DNA of 64,000 nucleotides from positions 1-64,000 of the forward strand of contig NZ_JACIDE010000008.1 of NCBI RefSeq assembly GCF_014196205.1, written 5' to 3'. Below are positions 56,269-64,000 of the stretch, piece by piece. Position 1 is the first letter of the stretch. The number at the start of each line of letters is the position of its first letter. Source of the DNA: Anoxybacteroides voinovskiense. Its GTDB lineage: Bacteria > Bacillota > Bacilli > Bacillales > Anoxybacillaceae. Made by a program: the position numbers and the translations under genes. The notes beneath the pieces were generated by a model, which worked only from the letters and a program-made list of their open reading frames with translations, had not been told where the DNA came from and did no database searches.

Positions 56269-57768
56269 TTATTTCGTTCCGCCGCCAAAGGCGTTCATTA
56301 AGTACGCACTTTGCGAATTCGCTTTATTAATCGCTTCCTCCATCGCCGTAAACTGCCGATAATAACGGTCTTCGATTTGCTTGAGACGGTCGTTGAAGGC
56401 ATCGATTTGGCTGTTGATTTGATTCAAATCACGACCAATCGAAAACTGCTGATTCGTCCAAACCGTTTTTCCGGCTTTTTGTTCAATCTTTCCGATCGTC
56501 CCTTTAATCGTATCCCGCAAGCGGCGGGCGATGCCTTTCGTATCAAACGTCGTGCCGTTGGCGTTAAATAGCTGGTACACCGAATTCGGGTCGTTTTCAA
56601 TCGCCGCTCGTAGCTTCGTTTCATCAATAATCAACTTTCCGTTTTCCAAATAGTTGCTCGATGTCGTAATCCCAATTTCCGAAAGGGTATCATAATTTGG
56701 ATTGATCGTTGGATCGTTCACTTTGCTGTAGACGTCAAGGCGCATTTGGCTTAAGCCGCCTGACAAAATCGAATCACGGCGGAGAAGCCCGCTTTTCGCT
56801 TTCTCTTCCCAAAGCTCGACTTGTTTCTCCGACATCGCTTGTTTTTGTTCATCTGTCAGCGGTAAGTAGTCGCGGTACCGTTCTTCTGATATTTTCGCAT
56901 TAATTTTACCAATAATTTCGTTATATTTGTCGACGAAGCCTTTAATTGCATTAAACGTGGCATCTGTATCGTTTGTCGTGGTGACAGAAGCCGTTCCTGC
57001 TTTTTTCAGCGTATAGGTGACATTATTAATCGTAAACGTATTCGTTGAACGTGATGTCACAAGACCGTTAATCGTAAATTGTGCATTCTCCCCCGCCGTT
57101 TTCCCTGTCAATTCTGCACCATTCGCAGCGCCCGTAAACCCGAGCTGTTGGAAAAACGAAGCAGTCGTTGCGTCCCCCATCACTAAACTTGCCGCTGCCC
57201 CTGTATCTTTCTTTGTAATCGAAATTTTTCCTGTCTGTGTATCACGGAACACCGTAATGCCAAGGTCGCTATTGCTGTTTAGTTGAGAGATCACCGCATC
57301 TAACGACGAGTTGGCTGCGATTGTAATCGTCACAGGGTTGGTTGGACTCGTGCCGTCACCGTTTGTTACGTTAATTTTCAATGTCGTATCTGTACCGCTT
57401 GGTGTATAACTAGAAGAAGCTGCTGAGACCCAAGTTGCTGCGGTAGCGACTTGCGTAACCGTTAAATTGGTGCTAATATTCGCTGCCGACGTATTCGCTG
57501 TCGCCGTAACAACACTCTCATCCGAACTCGTTGTCTTCTTTTTTAACATGTTGCTTTGCAACGTTAAATTATTAAAAATATAGCTATCTAAATCTTGAAG
57601 CAACGTATTCATCGAGCGATAGTCATCGCGCTGCCATTCTAAAATTTGTTTCTTTTGTTTTAGTTTATCAAGCGGCATGCGTTCGGCTTTCATTAAATCA
57701 CTGACGAGTTTGTCAATGTCCATACCGCTCGCCAAACCACTAATGCGCATATTGCTTGCCAATCTCAT
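56269..57768 (-). CDS. fliD: Flagellar hook-associated protein 2 (filament cap)
   Basis: 499 residues. Conserved N-terminal MRISGLASGMDIDKLVSDLM, central variable Thr/Ala-rich surface domain, and a C-terminal coiled coil with QIEDRYYRQFTAMEEAINKA. Forms the pentameric cap under which flagellin assembles. Start is either ATG 57768 or TTG 57762, which has better spacing from GGAGG. Confidence 0.94.
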   Translation of the reverse strand: MRLASNMRISGLASGMDIDKLVSDLMKAERMPLDKLKQKKQILEWQRDDYRSMNTLLQDLDSYIFNNLTLQSNMLKKKTTSSDESVVTATANTSAANISTNLTVTQVATAATWVSAASSSYTPSGTDTTLKINVTNGDGTSPTNPVTITIAANSSLDAVISQLNSNSDLGITVFRDTQTGKISITKKDTGAAASLVMGDATTASFFQQLGFTGAANGAELTGKTAGENAQFTINGLVTSRSTNTFTINNVTYTLKKAGTASVTTTNDTDATFNAIKGFVDKYNEIIGKINAKISEERYRDYLPLTDEQKQAMSEKQVELWEEKAKSGLLRRDSILSGGLSQMRLDVYSKVNDPTINPNYDTLSEIGITTSSNYLENGKLIIDETKLRAAIENDPNSVYQLFNANGTTFDTKGIARRLRDTIKGTIGKIEQKAGKTVWTNQQFSIGRDLNQINSQIDAFNDRLKQIEDRYYRQFTAMEEAINKANSQSAYLMNAFGGGTK

Positions 57769-57777
57769 TCACCTCCA

Positions 57778-58152
57778 TCAAATTTTCTTATCAACAATTA
57801 ACCCGACGAATTCCATCATCGCTGCATACATATCTAACAGCTTTTTCGGCGGAATTTCGCGAATGACTTCTTTCGTCCGCTCATCGACAATTTGCACATA
57901 ATATTCCTTCAACTCATCGTGTAACTCAAACTTCAACGACGTCTGGCTTGGCTGCAAAAATTCATTCATCCCTTTAATAATGTTTTCAAGTTGATCTTTT
58001 GATAACTCCTTGGGCGATTCTTTCGTCTCTTTATGTGCTTCTGCTTTCGGTTGATCGTCTGTCTGTTGCACCGGCACCTCATTTGAAGCCTTTTGGCTGC
58101 TTATATCCGAAAACGAAAAAGAAGGTTGTGAAGAAATACGTTCAATGGTCAC
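57778..58152 (-). CDS. flaG: FlaG family flagellar protein (YvyC-like)
   Basis: 124 residues: polar disordered N-terminus, then the FlaG domain with SLKFELHDELKEYYVQIVDE, EVIREIPPKKLLDMYAAMME and a hydrophobic C-terminus. It influences filament length in other bacteria. First gene of flaG-fliD-fliS-fliT. Confidence 0.92.
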   Translation of the reverse strand: MTIERISSQPSFSFSDISSQKASNEVPVQQTDDQPKAEAHKETKESPKELSKDQLENIIKGMNEFLQPSQTSLKFELHDELKEYYVQIVDERTKEVIREIPPKKLLDMYAAMMEFVGLIVDKKI

Positions 58153-58189
58153 CTTAGTTCGCTCCTTTGATAAACACTTACTACTTCTT

Positions 58190-58197
58190 ATATCGGA
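58190..58197 (-). promoter_or_regulatory. Sigma-D-like -10 element upstream of flaG
   Basis: TCCGATAT on the minus strand, one mismatch from the sigma-D -10 GCCGATAT, about 38 bases upstream of flaG. The matching -35 (TAAA) is not evident; TTTACA lies at 58212-58217. Confidence 0.4.
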
Positions 58198-58241
58198 TCA
58201 AAATGAAGGGTTGTAAAGGGGGAGATGAGGAAAAATAAGAG

Positions 58242-58274
58242 CAACCCGCTAAAAACGAATAACAAACGGGGTTG
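58242..58274 (-). terminator. Terminator-like hairpin downstream of the pse cluster
   Basis: Minus strand CAACCCCG / CGGGTTG around a 17-base loop, followed by CTCTTATTTTTCC. It could end transcripts entering from the pse cluster before flaG. Confidence 0.45.
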
Positions 58275-58384
58275 TTTCTTGAAATGATATCTAATAAAGT
58301 TAAAATCAGTAAATTACCCAACCTATCATACATCAATTCATACGATTCATCTCAATATTTTTGGAAACAAGTGAACTACTTATC

Positions 58385-58730
58385 ACTTACCTAACTCTTG
58401 AAGTGGGAACTTCTCTCAGTTCCACGACGAAAGCAATCTTTTGTCTCCCTGAGCGTTACTTTGGGTCGTTCCAACCCTAGGTATCCGATGATTCGGGGTT
58501 CTTTCGCGTCTTGGATATTTTACGCATGGAAGGCTTTGCTTGGTTTTCGCATTGGATTTTCTCCATGCCCCCTAATATCCAGTTCGCAAAGAACATGATA
58601 TACGTTTATTCTATCATGCGTTTTGGCTGACGCCAACCGACATTCATCTCCCACCTACTCACTGGGTTACACCCTTCACGTTCCTTGAGATGGGAGACTT
58701 CTTTCGGAAATCCGTTAAAATATGATGTAC
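58385..58730 (-). mobile_element. IS200/IS605-like remnant (solo structured end, no transposase)
   Basis: Most of the 58153-58840 gene-free gap. On the minus strand a short tail reads KEVSHLKEREGCNPVSRWEM then NVGWRQPKRMIE and a stop at 58606. It is followed by about 220 bases of strongly folded sequence: TTGGCGTCAGCCAA, GTTCTTTGCGAAC and finally GTGGAACT / AGTTCCCAC at 58403-58425, before AAGAGTTAGGTAAGTGATAA. This resembles the tnpB 3-prime end plus omega-RNA/right end of IS605-type elements. TnpA and the body of TnpB are missing. The family call is from remembered patterns and is moderate. Confidence 0.45.
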
Positions 58731-58840
58731 ATAACCATATTTACAGGTGAAAACTATCCTCTATATTGTTCACTCTCTTCTTCGTATAAGAGGTGGATGC
58801 ATTAACATCTATAGAAGAAGAGAAAAATAAATTGCTAAAA

Positions 58841-60031
58841 CTATTCGATGCTGTAATACTGTATAACCTTTTTTACCCCTTGTATTATACTATCTATATC
58901 CTCATCGGTCATTTTCGGAAACAAAGGCAGGGTAATTACATTTTCATACCATTCTTCAGCAATTGGACATATTCCTCTTTTATATCCCGATTTTTGGTAA
59001 TAAGGATGGAAATATATCGGAATATAATGTACTTGGACTCCAATATTTTCAGCTTGCAACGCTTCGAAAACCTCTTTTCTTCCGACTTTCAATGCTGAAA
59101 CATTTAATTTGATAATATAAAGATGCCAGCTAGATGTCACACAATTGAGATGATGTGGTACAATGATTTCTTTCATCTCTTGAAAAGCCTCGTTATATCG
59201 ATTTGCTATCAATTGACGCCTCTCAATAAATTGATTAAGCTTTTGTAATTGCGAAAGACCTAATGCAGCTTGAATATCTGTCATACGGTAGTTGTAACCG
59301 AGATCAATCATCTCATAATACCATGGTCCTTCATGTTTGCTAAGAAGATGTGACTCTTTCGTAATTCCATGAGAACGGAACAATTTTAGTTTTTCATAAT
59401 AAACAGGAGAATCAGTGACAATGATTCCACCCTCCCCTGTCGTCACCAGTTTAACAGGGTGAAAGCTAAACATTGTCATGTCAGCTATACTCCCGATTTT
59501 CCTTCCTTTATACGTTGCACCTAAAGAATGGGCTCCATCTTCAATCACAGCTAACCCATACCTTTTAGCAATTTCCATAATAGGATCCAAATCCGCCGGT
59601 TGACCTGTAAAATCAACAGGTACAATTGCCTTGGTTTTTGGAGTAATCGCTTTCTCTATTTTACTTACATCAATATTATACGTTTGAGGATGAATATCAG
59701 AAAAAACTGGTTTCGCTCCTAAATATAAAACTGCATTTGCGGTAGCTGCAAAAGTAATCGGAGTCGTAATAATTTCATCACCTTCTCCGATCCCTGCAGC
59801 ATAGTAGGCTCCGTGCAACGCGGCTGTCCCGTTACAAAAGGCAACAGCATACTTTGCACCCACATAATTAGCAACCGCTTTTTCAAATTGTTCTAGCACT
59901 GGTCCTTGAGTGAGATAGGGACTTTTAAGGACTCTAACAACACTTTGAATATCATCATCATCAATCCACTGCCGACCATACGAAATCATTGTGTCTCGAA
60001 TTGGAGTACCGCCAAACAATGCAAGCTCCAA
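58841..60031 (-). CDS. pseC: UDP-4-amino-4,6-dideoxy-N-acetyl-altrosamine transaminase
   Basis: 396-residue DegT/DnrJ/EryC1 PLP aminotransferase. GKG-type N-terminus, AFCNGTAALHGAYYAAGIGE, TTPITFAATANAVLYLGA, and the PLP Lys in FSFHPVKLVTTGEGG. In pseudaminic acid synthesis it aminates the 4-keto sugar made by PseB. TTG start at 60031, seven bases after AGGAGG. Assigned PseC because PseG, PseH and PseI are adjacent. Confidence 0.9.
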   Translation of the reverse strand: MELALFGGTPIRDTMISYGRQWIDDDDIQSVVRVLKSPYLTQGPVLEQFEKAVANYVGAKYAVAFCNGTAALHGAYYAAGIGEGDEIITTPITFAATANAVLYLGAKPVFSDIHPQTYNIDVSKIEKAITPKTKAIVPVDFTGQPADLDPIMEIAKRYGLAVIEDGAHSLGATYKGRKIGSIADMTMFSFHPVKLVTTGEGGIIVTDSPVYYEKLKLFRSHGITKESHLLSKHEGPWYYEMIDLGYNYRMTDIQAALGLSQLQKLNQFIERRQLIANRYNEAFQEMKEIIVPHHLNCVTSSWHLYIIKLNVSALKVGRKEVFEALQAENIGVQVHYIPIYFHPYYQKSGYKRGICPIAEEWYENVITLPLFPKMTDEDIDSIIQGVKKVIQYYSIE

Positions 60032-60053
60032 AAAAATTCCTCCTATCCTTCCC

Positions 60054-61106
60054 TTATAAAATATGATCCCACGTTAAAGCTGTTCCCTTTTGCAAACGAA
60101 CTTTTGCTGTTTTTCCAATGATCTTCTCATAATATTTCGGTTCAAGCCCAAATCCCGGACGAATAACTTTTATATTTTCTTTTGTGAATGGCTGTCCTTC
60201 TTCTATATCTTGTGCAACATAAATTGATCTTCTAAATTTTATGGAGGCTTTCTCTTTTTCCGTCGGTCCGTAATGTACGTTACCCATCGCTTCCCAAGCA
60301 CGCTTTGTTTCCTCTACCAGCGCTTTCATTTCATGAGGCTCTAGAGAAAACGCTGCATCTACCCCACCATCTGCTCTTGAGAGAGTAAAATGCTTTTCAA
60401 TGACTGTTGCACCAAGCGCTACACTTGCTACGGCGACACCAATTCCTAGTGTATGATCTGATAACCCTACTTCACAATCAAATAGTTTCTTCATATGTGG
60501 AATCGTTAAAATATTTGAATCTGTCGGTGAAGCAGGATATGTACTTGTACATTTTAGAAGGACTAATTCTTTGCATCCAGCCTCGCGCGCTGTTCTGACT
60601 GTCTCATCAATTTCAGCAACCGTTGCCATTCCTGTTGAGATAATCAGTGGCTTGCCTGTAGAAGCCACTTTTTTAATTAGTGGAAGATCTGTATTTTCAA
60701 ACGATGCAATTTTATACATCGGTACATTTAGCTCTTCAAGAAAATCAACAGCTGTTTCATCAAATGGCGTACTAAAAGCAATAATCCCTAATTCGCGCGC
60801 TCTATCAAAAATTGGTTTATGCCACTCCCAAGGAGTATATGCTTGTTGGTAAAGTTTATAGAGAGTGTGTCCTTTCCATAAGCTTTTTAGATCTTCTATT
60901 TTAAAATCTTTGTTATCCAAATCTAACGTCATTGTATCCGCAGTATACGTTTGAATCTTTAGCGCATGTACTCCTGCTTTAGCTGCAGCTTCTACAATTT
61001 CTAGGGCGCGTTCTAGTGACTTATTGTGGTTCCCGGACATTTCAGCAATGATAAATGGCGGATGATCAGAACCTACTTTTTTATCTCCTAACGTCATTTC
61101 TGTCAC
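60054..61106 (-). CDS. pseI: Pseudaminic acid synthase
   Basis: Condenses 2,4-diacetamido-2,4,6-trideoxy-altrose with phosphoenolpyruvate. 350 residues: NeuB-type TIM barrel (FIIAEMSGNHNKSLERALEI, KIASFENTDLPLIKKVASTG, GLSDHTLGIGVAVAS) plus a C-terminal SAF/antifreeze-like domain (RRSIYVAQDIEEGQPFTKEN). GTG start 61106 after GAGGTGAGAG. Confidence 0.95.
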   Translation of the reverse strand: MTEMTLGDKKVGSDHPPFIIAEMSGNHNKSLERALEIVEAAAKAGVHALKIQTYTADTMTLDLDNKDFKIEDLKSLWKGHTLYKLYQQAYTPWEWHKPIFDRARELGIIAFSTPFDETAVDFLEELNVPMYKIASFENTDLPLIKKVASTGKPLIISTGMATVAEIDETVRTAREAGCKELVLLKCTSTYPASPTDSNILTIPHMKKLFDCEVGLSDHTLGIGVAVASVALGATVIEKHFTLSRADGGVDAAFSLEPHEMKALVEETKRAWEAMGNVHYGPTEKEKASIKFRRSIYVAQDIEEGQPFTKENIKVIRPGFGLEPKYYEKIIGKTAKVRLQKGTALTWDHIL

Positions 61107-61115
61107 GCTCTCACC

Positions 61116-61646
61116 TCACAATATATTTCTTTTAACAAGCTCCCATCTCTCTCGAAGCAGTACAAATAAAAGAACATCAACAAGTACATCATTCTTTTTT
61201 ACGTGCTTAAGTAGCCTTCCCTCATTATAGAAACCCAATTTCTGGTGAAAACGAATACTTATTTCGTTAAATTCTAGTACCTCCGCACATATCTTCCGCA
61301 TTTGTAACTCATAGAATGCATATTCAATCCCTAAATATCCTAATATCGTGCCGGCACCTTTTGGAGCATGTTCGTTGCCAATATAAAACCCCCAACTGCA
61401 TCTTCCATTTTTTCTGTCAATTTTGTTAAAACTTACGGTTCCGATCGGCTCATCTTTATAGATGAACATTTTAAATATTCTCGATGAATCATTTTGTAGA
61501 CTTTCAAACCAGCGAATGTGCTCTTCCATACTAATCGTATGATCATGATACATATATCTTCTGATACGTTCTGAATTTCTCCAACACAAAACAGTTTCTA
61601 AGTCTTCTTCAGTTATATCCCTTAGTCGATAGTCAAATAATAACAT
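61116..61646 (-). CDS. pseH: UDP-4-amino-sugar N4-acetyltransferase
   Basis: 176-residue GNAT acetyltransferase (YRLRDITEEDLETVLCWRNS, GFYIGNEHAPKGAGTILGYL, EFNEISIRFHQKLGFYNEGR). Acetylates the 4-amino group made by PseC. ATG 61646 with GGGGGATAG; overlaps the pseG end by 14 bases. Confidence 0.9.
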   Translation of the reverse strand: MLLFDYRLRDITEEDLETVLCWRNSERIRRYMYHDHTISMEEHIRWFESLQNDSSRIFKMFIYKDEPIGTVSFNKIDRKNGRCSWGFYIGNEHAPKGAGTILGYLGIEYAFYELQMRKICAEVLEFNEISIRFHQKLGFYNEGRLLKHVKKNDVLVDVLLFVLLRERWELVKRNIL

Positions 61647-62733
61647 CGCTATCCCCCTTTAACAAGGATACAACTAATTCATTCCCTAATGATTCGCCAA
61701 ACAAGTCTCTACATTTTCTTGACATATCCCTTAAGATTTTTTTATTATTTATTAACTTTTTTAGTGAGCAAACGATGTGCTCAATACAAATATTCTCTTT
61801 ATACCCAAGGTTATAAACAGCACCGTACCACTCTAGAGCATGGATTACTTGCTCTTGGTTACTCGCCAGTATAATAACTAAAGAAGGTAACCCTAGATAA
61901 CAACGCTCCCAAATCGCTGTACCACCAGCACCAATTGCTAAATCTGCTGTAGCCATTAATTCAGCCATATTGTTGATTTGACAGTGAAAGTGAAATCGGG
62001 GTACTTGACTACAAATATTTTGAATGCGTTCTTTATGTATATTTGACGTCCCTACAATAACATTGACTTCAATGTTACGAAACTCCTCTATCTTCAACGC
62101 CTCAAGAACCAACTCTGTCACATTATGCGGATCACTTCCGCCTAAAAAAACAACTATTCGTTTAACCTCTCCATTACGTTCCTTTAAATTGAGGCGAACT
62201 TTCTTAAATTCCTCTCTAATTAGAGCATATTTTGGTCCAAGCAGTAACCTCGTTTCATTTTTTACCAGATGTCTATATCTATTTTCCATTTGTGCATAGT
62301 AATTTTGATCCAATAAAAGATCGCAGTCATGCTTTCGATCCGCTAAATCATCAATCACCATTATTTTTTTTACATAAGGGCGAACTTCCTTTTGCCAATT
62401 TTCTTCGATACCGTAATGATCAATAATGAGCCAATCAATCGGTGCATTTTTTTTCAGCGATTGAATGGTGTCATGTACGTCTGTCAGCCAATGAGCACCT
62501 AGCCAATGAGAATGAGGCGTTAACCACTCAATTTCTTCTTGTATTTGAGGTAAACGAGCAACTTCATATCCCTTGCTTTCAATGAAATTACATAAATGCC
62601 CTTTATGCATACGACATATGAACATGACACGATTGCCGTACTTTTTTAATTCGTCAGCTAACGTTAAACATCTCATCACATGACCTGTACCGATCTCAAT
62701 AGATGCGTCAACACGAAAAAAAATGTTCATCAT
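61633..62733 (-). CDS. pseG: UDP-2,4-diacetamido-trideoxy-altropyranose hydrolase
   Basis: 366 residues, MurG-like glycosyltransferase-B fold used as a UDP-sugar hydrolase. N-terminal FFRVDASIEIGTGHVMRCLT carries the essential His, then VFLGGSDPHNVTELVLEALK and AIGAGGTAIWERCYLGLPSL. Releases UDP before PseI. Two consecutive ATGs at the start (62733, 62730). Confidence 0.93.
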   Translation of the reverse strand: MMNIFFRVDASIEIGTGHVMRCLTLADELKKYGNRVMFICRMHKGHLCNFIESKGYEVARLPQIQEEIEWLTPHSHWLGAHWLTDVHDTIQSLKKNAPIDWLIIDHYGIEENWQKEVRPYVKKIMVIDDLADRKHDCDLLLDQNYYAQMENRYRHLVKNETRLLLGPKYALIREEFKKVRLNLKERNGEVKRIVVFLGGSDPHNVTELVLEALKIEEFRNIEVNVIVGTSNIHKERIQNICSQVPRFHFHCQINNMAELMATADLAIGAGGTAIWERCYLGLPSLVIILASNQEQVIHALEWYGAVYNLGYKENICIEHIVCSLKKLINNKKILRDMSRKCRDLFGESLGNELVVSLLKGDSDVII

Positions 62734-62745
62734 TATAGTCCCTCA

Positions 62746-64000
62746 TTACGAACGAATTTTAAACAAAGGCTCTATTGGCTTTGTTCGCAACATTTGCTCT
62801 AGCGTTTCATTTTCCATCGCTTGCTTAATGACTGTTAGCACTTCAGCGTAAACGTTCAATGTTATTTCAATATCCTCGTCACTATGAGCGTAACTCATAT
62901 TATGCGTGCCAATCATCAACACGCCGCGCTGAAACAGTTCTTGCATAAATAATGTCTTTATTTCCCAAATGTTATATCGACTAGTCGGCTTAACATGTAC
63001 AAACGACCACGAAGGGTGTCCCGATAAATCAATCACTTCTTGAAGCTGCAATTTCTCTATAATATTCCGCAATCCATTTATAAGTTTACTTCCTTGTACA
63101 TACAACGTGTCAATAACGGGCTCTCGTTGCAATTTATTAAGGGTGGCTAACGATGCGGCTAACGACAATGTTTCCCCACCGAATGTAAACGAAAAGAAAA
63201 TTTCTTCCATCAGTTGCATAATCTCTTTTTTCCCTACAATTGCAGATAACGGATATCCATTAGCTAATCCTTTTCCAAATGTAGCTAAATCAGGGATTAC
63301 TCCGAAATATTCTTGAGCCCCACCATTTGCAAAACGAAAACCTGTAATCGTTTCATCGAAAATAAGGATGGCTCCGTGTTGATGTGTCAGCTCTTTTACC
63401 TCGTGCAAAAAGCCATTCTTTGGTTCTTGTACATTCATTGGCTCTAAAATAACAGCTGCAATATCATTAGGATACTGTTGAAACAGTTTCTTTAATGAAT
63501 CGATGTCATTATAAATAAACACGTGAGTCAGTTCTTTTGTTGCTTTTGGTACCCCTAAATCGCGTGACGTGGAGCCAATGTACCAGTCTTGCCACCCGTG
63601 ATACCCACATACTGCAACACGGTCACGGCGTGTAAACGCACGCGCTAAACGAATAGCACCAGCCGTAGCATCTGATTCATTTTTTCCAAAACGAACCATT
63701 TCTGCACAAGGAACCATCTCTATTATTTTTTCAGCTACAAATGTTTCTAACGGATGAGGTAGTGAGAAAATTGTCCCTTCATGTATTTGGGCAATGACTG
63801 CTTCTTGAACATCTGGATCGTTATAGCCGAGCGTAAGGGAAGCGAGACCATTCACAAAGTCAATATATTCATTACCATCAATATCAAATAGCCTACTTCC
63901 CTTTCCTTTTTGTGCAAATAACGGTGAAACACCTAAAGGATATTGTATCATACTTTTACTGAACGTCTGAGAAGCAAGCGGAATAGATTGAAGCGATCGC
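62746..64000 (-). CDS. Class III PLP aminotransferase (glutamate-1-semialdehyde aminomutase-like), 5-prime end outside window
   Basis: At least 417 residues. The frame stays open to the window edge (...LASQTFSKSMIQYPLGVSPLF), and related enzymes begin further upstream, so the start is not seen; ATG 63951 has no RBS. Features: DIDGNEYIDFVNGLASLTLG, DETITGFRFANGGAQEYFG and the PLP Lys in DLATFGKGLANGYPLSA. It lies 12 bases upstream of pseG in the same operon. It is not one of the six standard Pse enzymes and may modify the nonulosonic acid or make a donor amino group. Function inferred. Confidence 0.85.
   Translation of the reverse strand, partial: RSLQSIPLASQTFSKSMIQYPLGVSPLFAQKGKGSRLFDIDGNEYIDFVNGLASLTLGYNDPDVQEAVIAQIHEGTIFSLPHPLETFVAEKIIEMVPCAEMVRFGKNESDATAGAIRLARAFTRRDRVAVCGYHGWQDWYIGSTSRDLGVPKATKELTHVFIYNDIDSLKKLFQQYPNDIAAVILEPMNVQEPKNGFLHEVKELTHQHGAILIFDETITGFRFANGGAQEYFGVIPDLATFGKGLANGYPLSAIVGKKEIMQLMEEIFFSFTFGGETLSLAASLATLNKLQREPVIDTLYVQGSKLINGLRNIIEKLQLQEVIDLSGHPSWSFVHVKPTSRYNIWEIKTLFMQELFQRGVLMIGTHNMSYAHSDEDIEITLNVYAEVLTVIKQAMENETLEQMLRTKPIEPLFKIRS

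Overview
The window looks like core chromosome of a moderately thermophilic, spore-forming, flagellated Bacillaceae, most like Anoxybacillus/Geobacillus. The genes are of Bacillus type (CggR, Crh, HprK, WhiA, MinJ, RacA, CsbA, FlaG), strong RBSs and TTG/GTG starts are common, and gene order from eno through flaG largely follows the corresponding Bacillus subtilis region. That comparison is from memory. Nearly everything is on the minus strand.

Layout from left to right. (1) 90-4600: an AT-rich accessory patch with a large secreted DNRLRE/FnIII/HNH protein, preceded by three Spo0A-type boxes, and two small plus-strand genes. (2) 4636-12016: the glycolytic operon cggR-gapA-pgk-tpiA-gpmI-eno with a clear CggR operator and sigma-A promoter. 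A 247-bp MITE-like palindromic element sits exactly at the gapA stop codon, between gapA and pgk. (3) 12013-14957: glutaredoxin-like gene, rpoN (sigL), tRNA-Arg(CCG), and CtsR-controlled clpP convergent with crh. (4) 14700-21000: crh-whiA-yvcK-rapZ-nudix, then trxB and a TPR/HTH protein. (5) 21175-27756: the complete his operon hisZ-G-D-B-H-A-F-IE with promoter and terminator. (6) 27774-31685: hprK-lgt-yvoD-ppaX-yvoF. (7) 31718-32634: a sigma-W-type operon (DUF4870, PspC, YvlD). (8) 32900-38149: csbA and LexA-boxed uvrBA. (9) 38166-44680: division and envelope genes ftsE-ftsX, an M23 hydrolase, ctpB and minJ, with racA inserted in the opposite orientation. (10) 44728-50658: cccB, yvjA, a relBE-like module whose toxin is broken by a 103-bp insertion, prfB with its programmed +1 frameshift, and secA. 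(11) 50787-58197: a heptad coiled-coil protein, hpf with overlapping sigma-B and sigma-H promoters, a degenerate HD-GYP protein, a DarT-DarG toxin-antitoxin pair, then flaG-fliD-fliS-fliT plus an unknown gene. (12) 58242-64000: a solo IS200/IS605-like structured remnant followed by an AT-rich pseudaminic acid cluster (pseC, pseI, pseH, pseG and a class III aminotransferase cut by the window edge), probably for flagellin glycosylation.

Several genes form one carbon-control theme: CggR senses glycolytic flux, HprK phosphorylates HPr and Crh, PpaX removes pyrophosphate made by HprK, and YvcK/RapZ/Crh sit in one cluster. The accessory items (secreted nuclease-like protein, DarTG, broken relBE, two structured intergenic repeats, the MITE and the IS605 remnant) are the parts most likely to hold undescribed biology.
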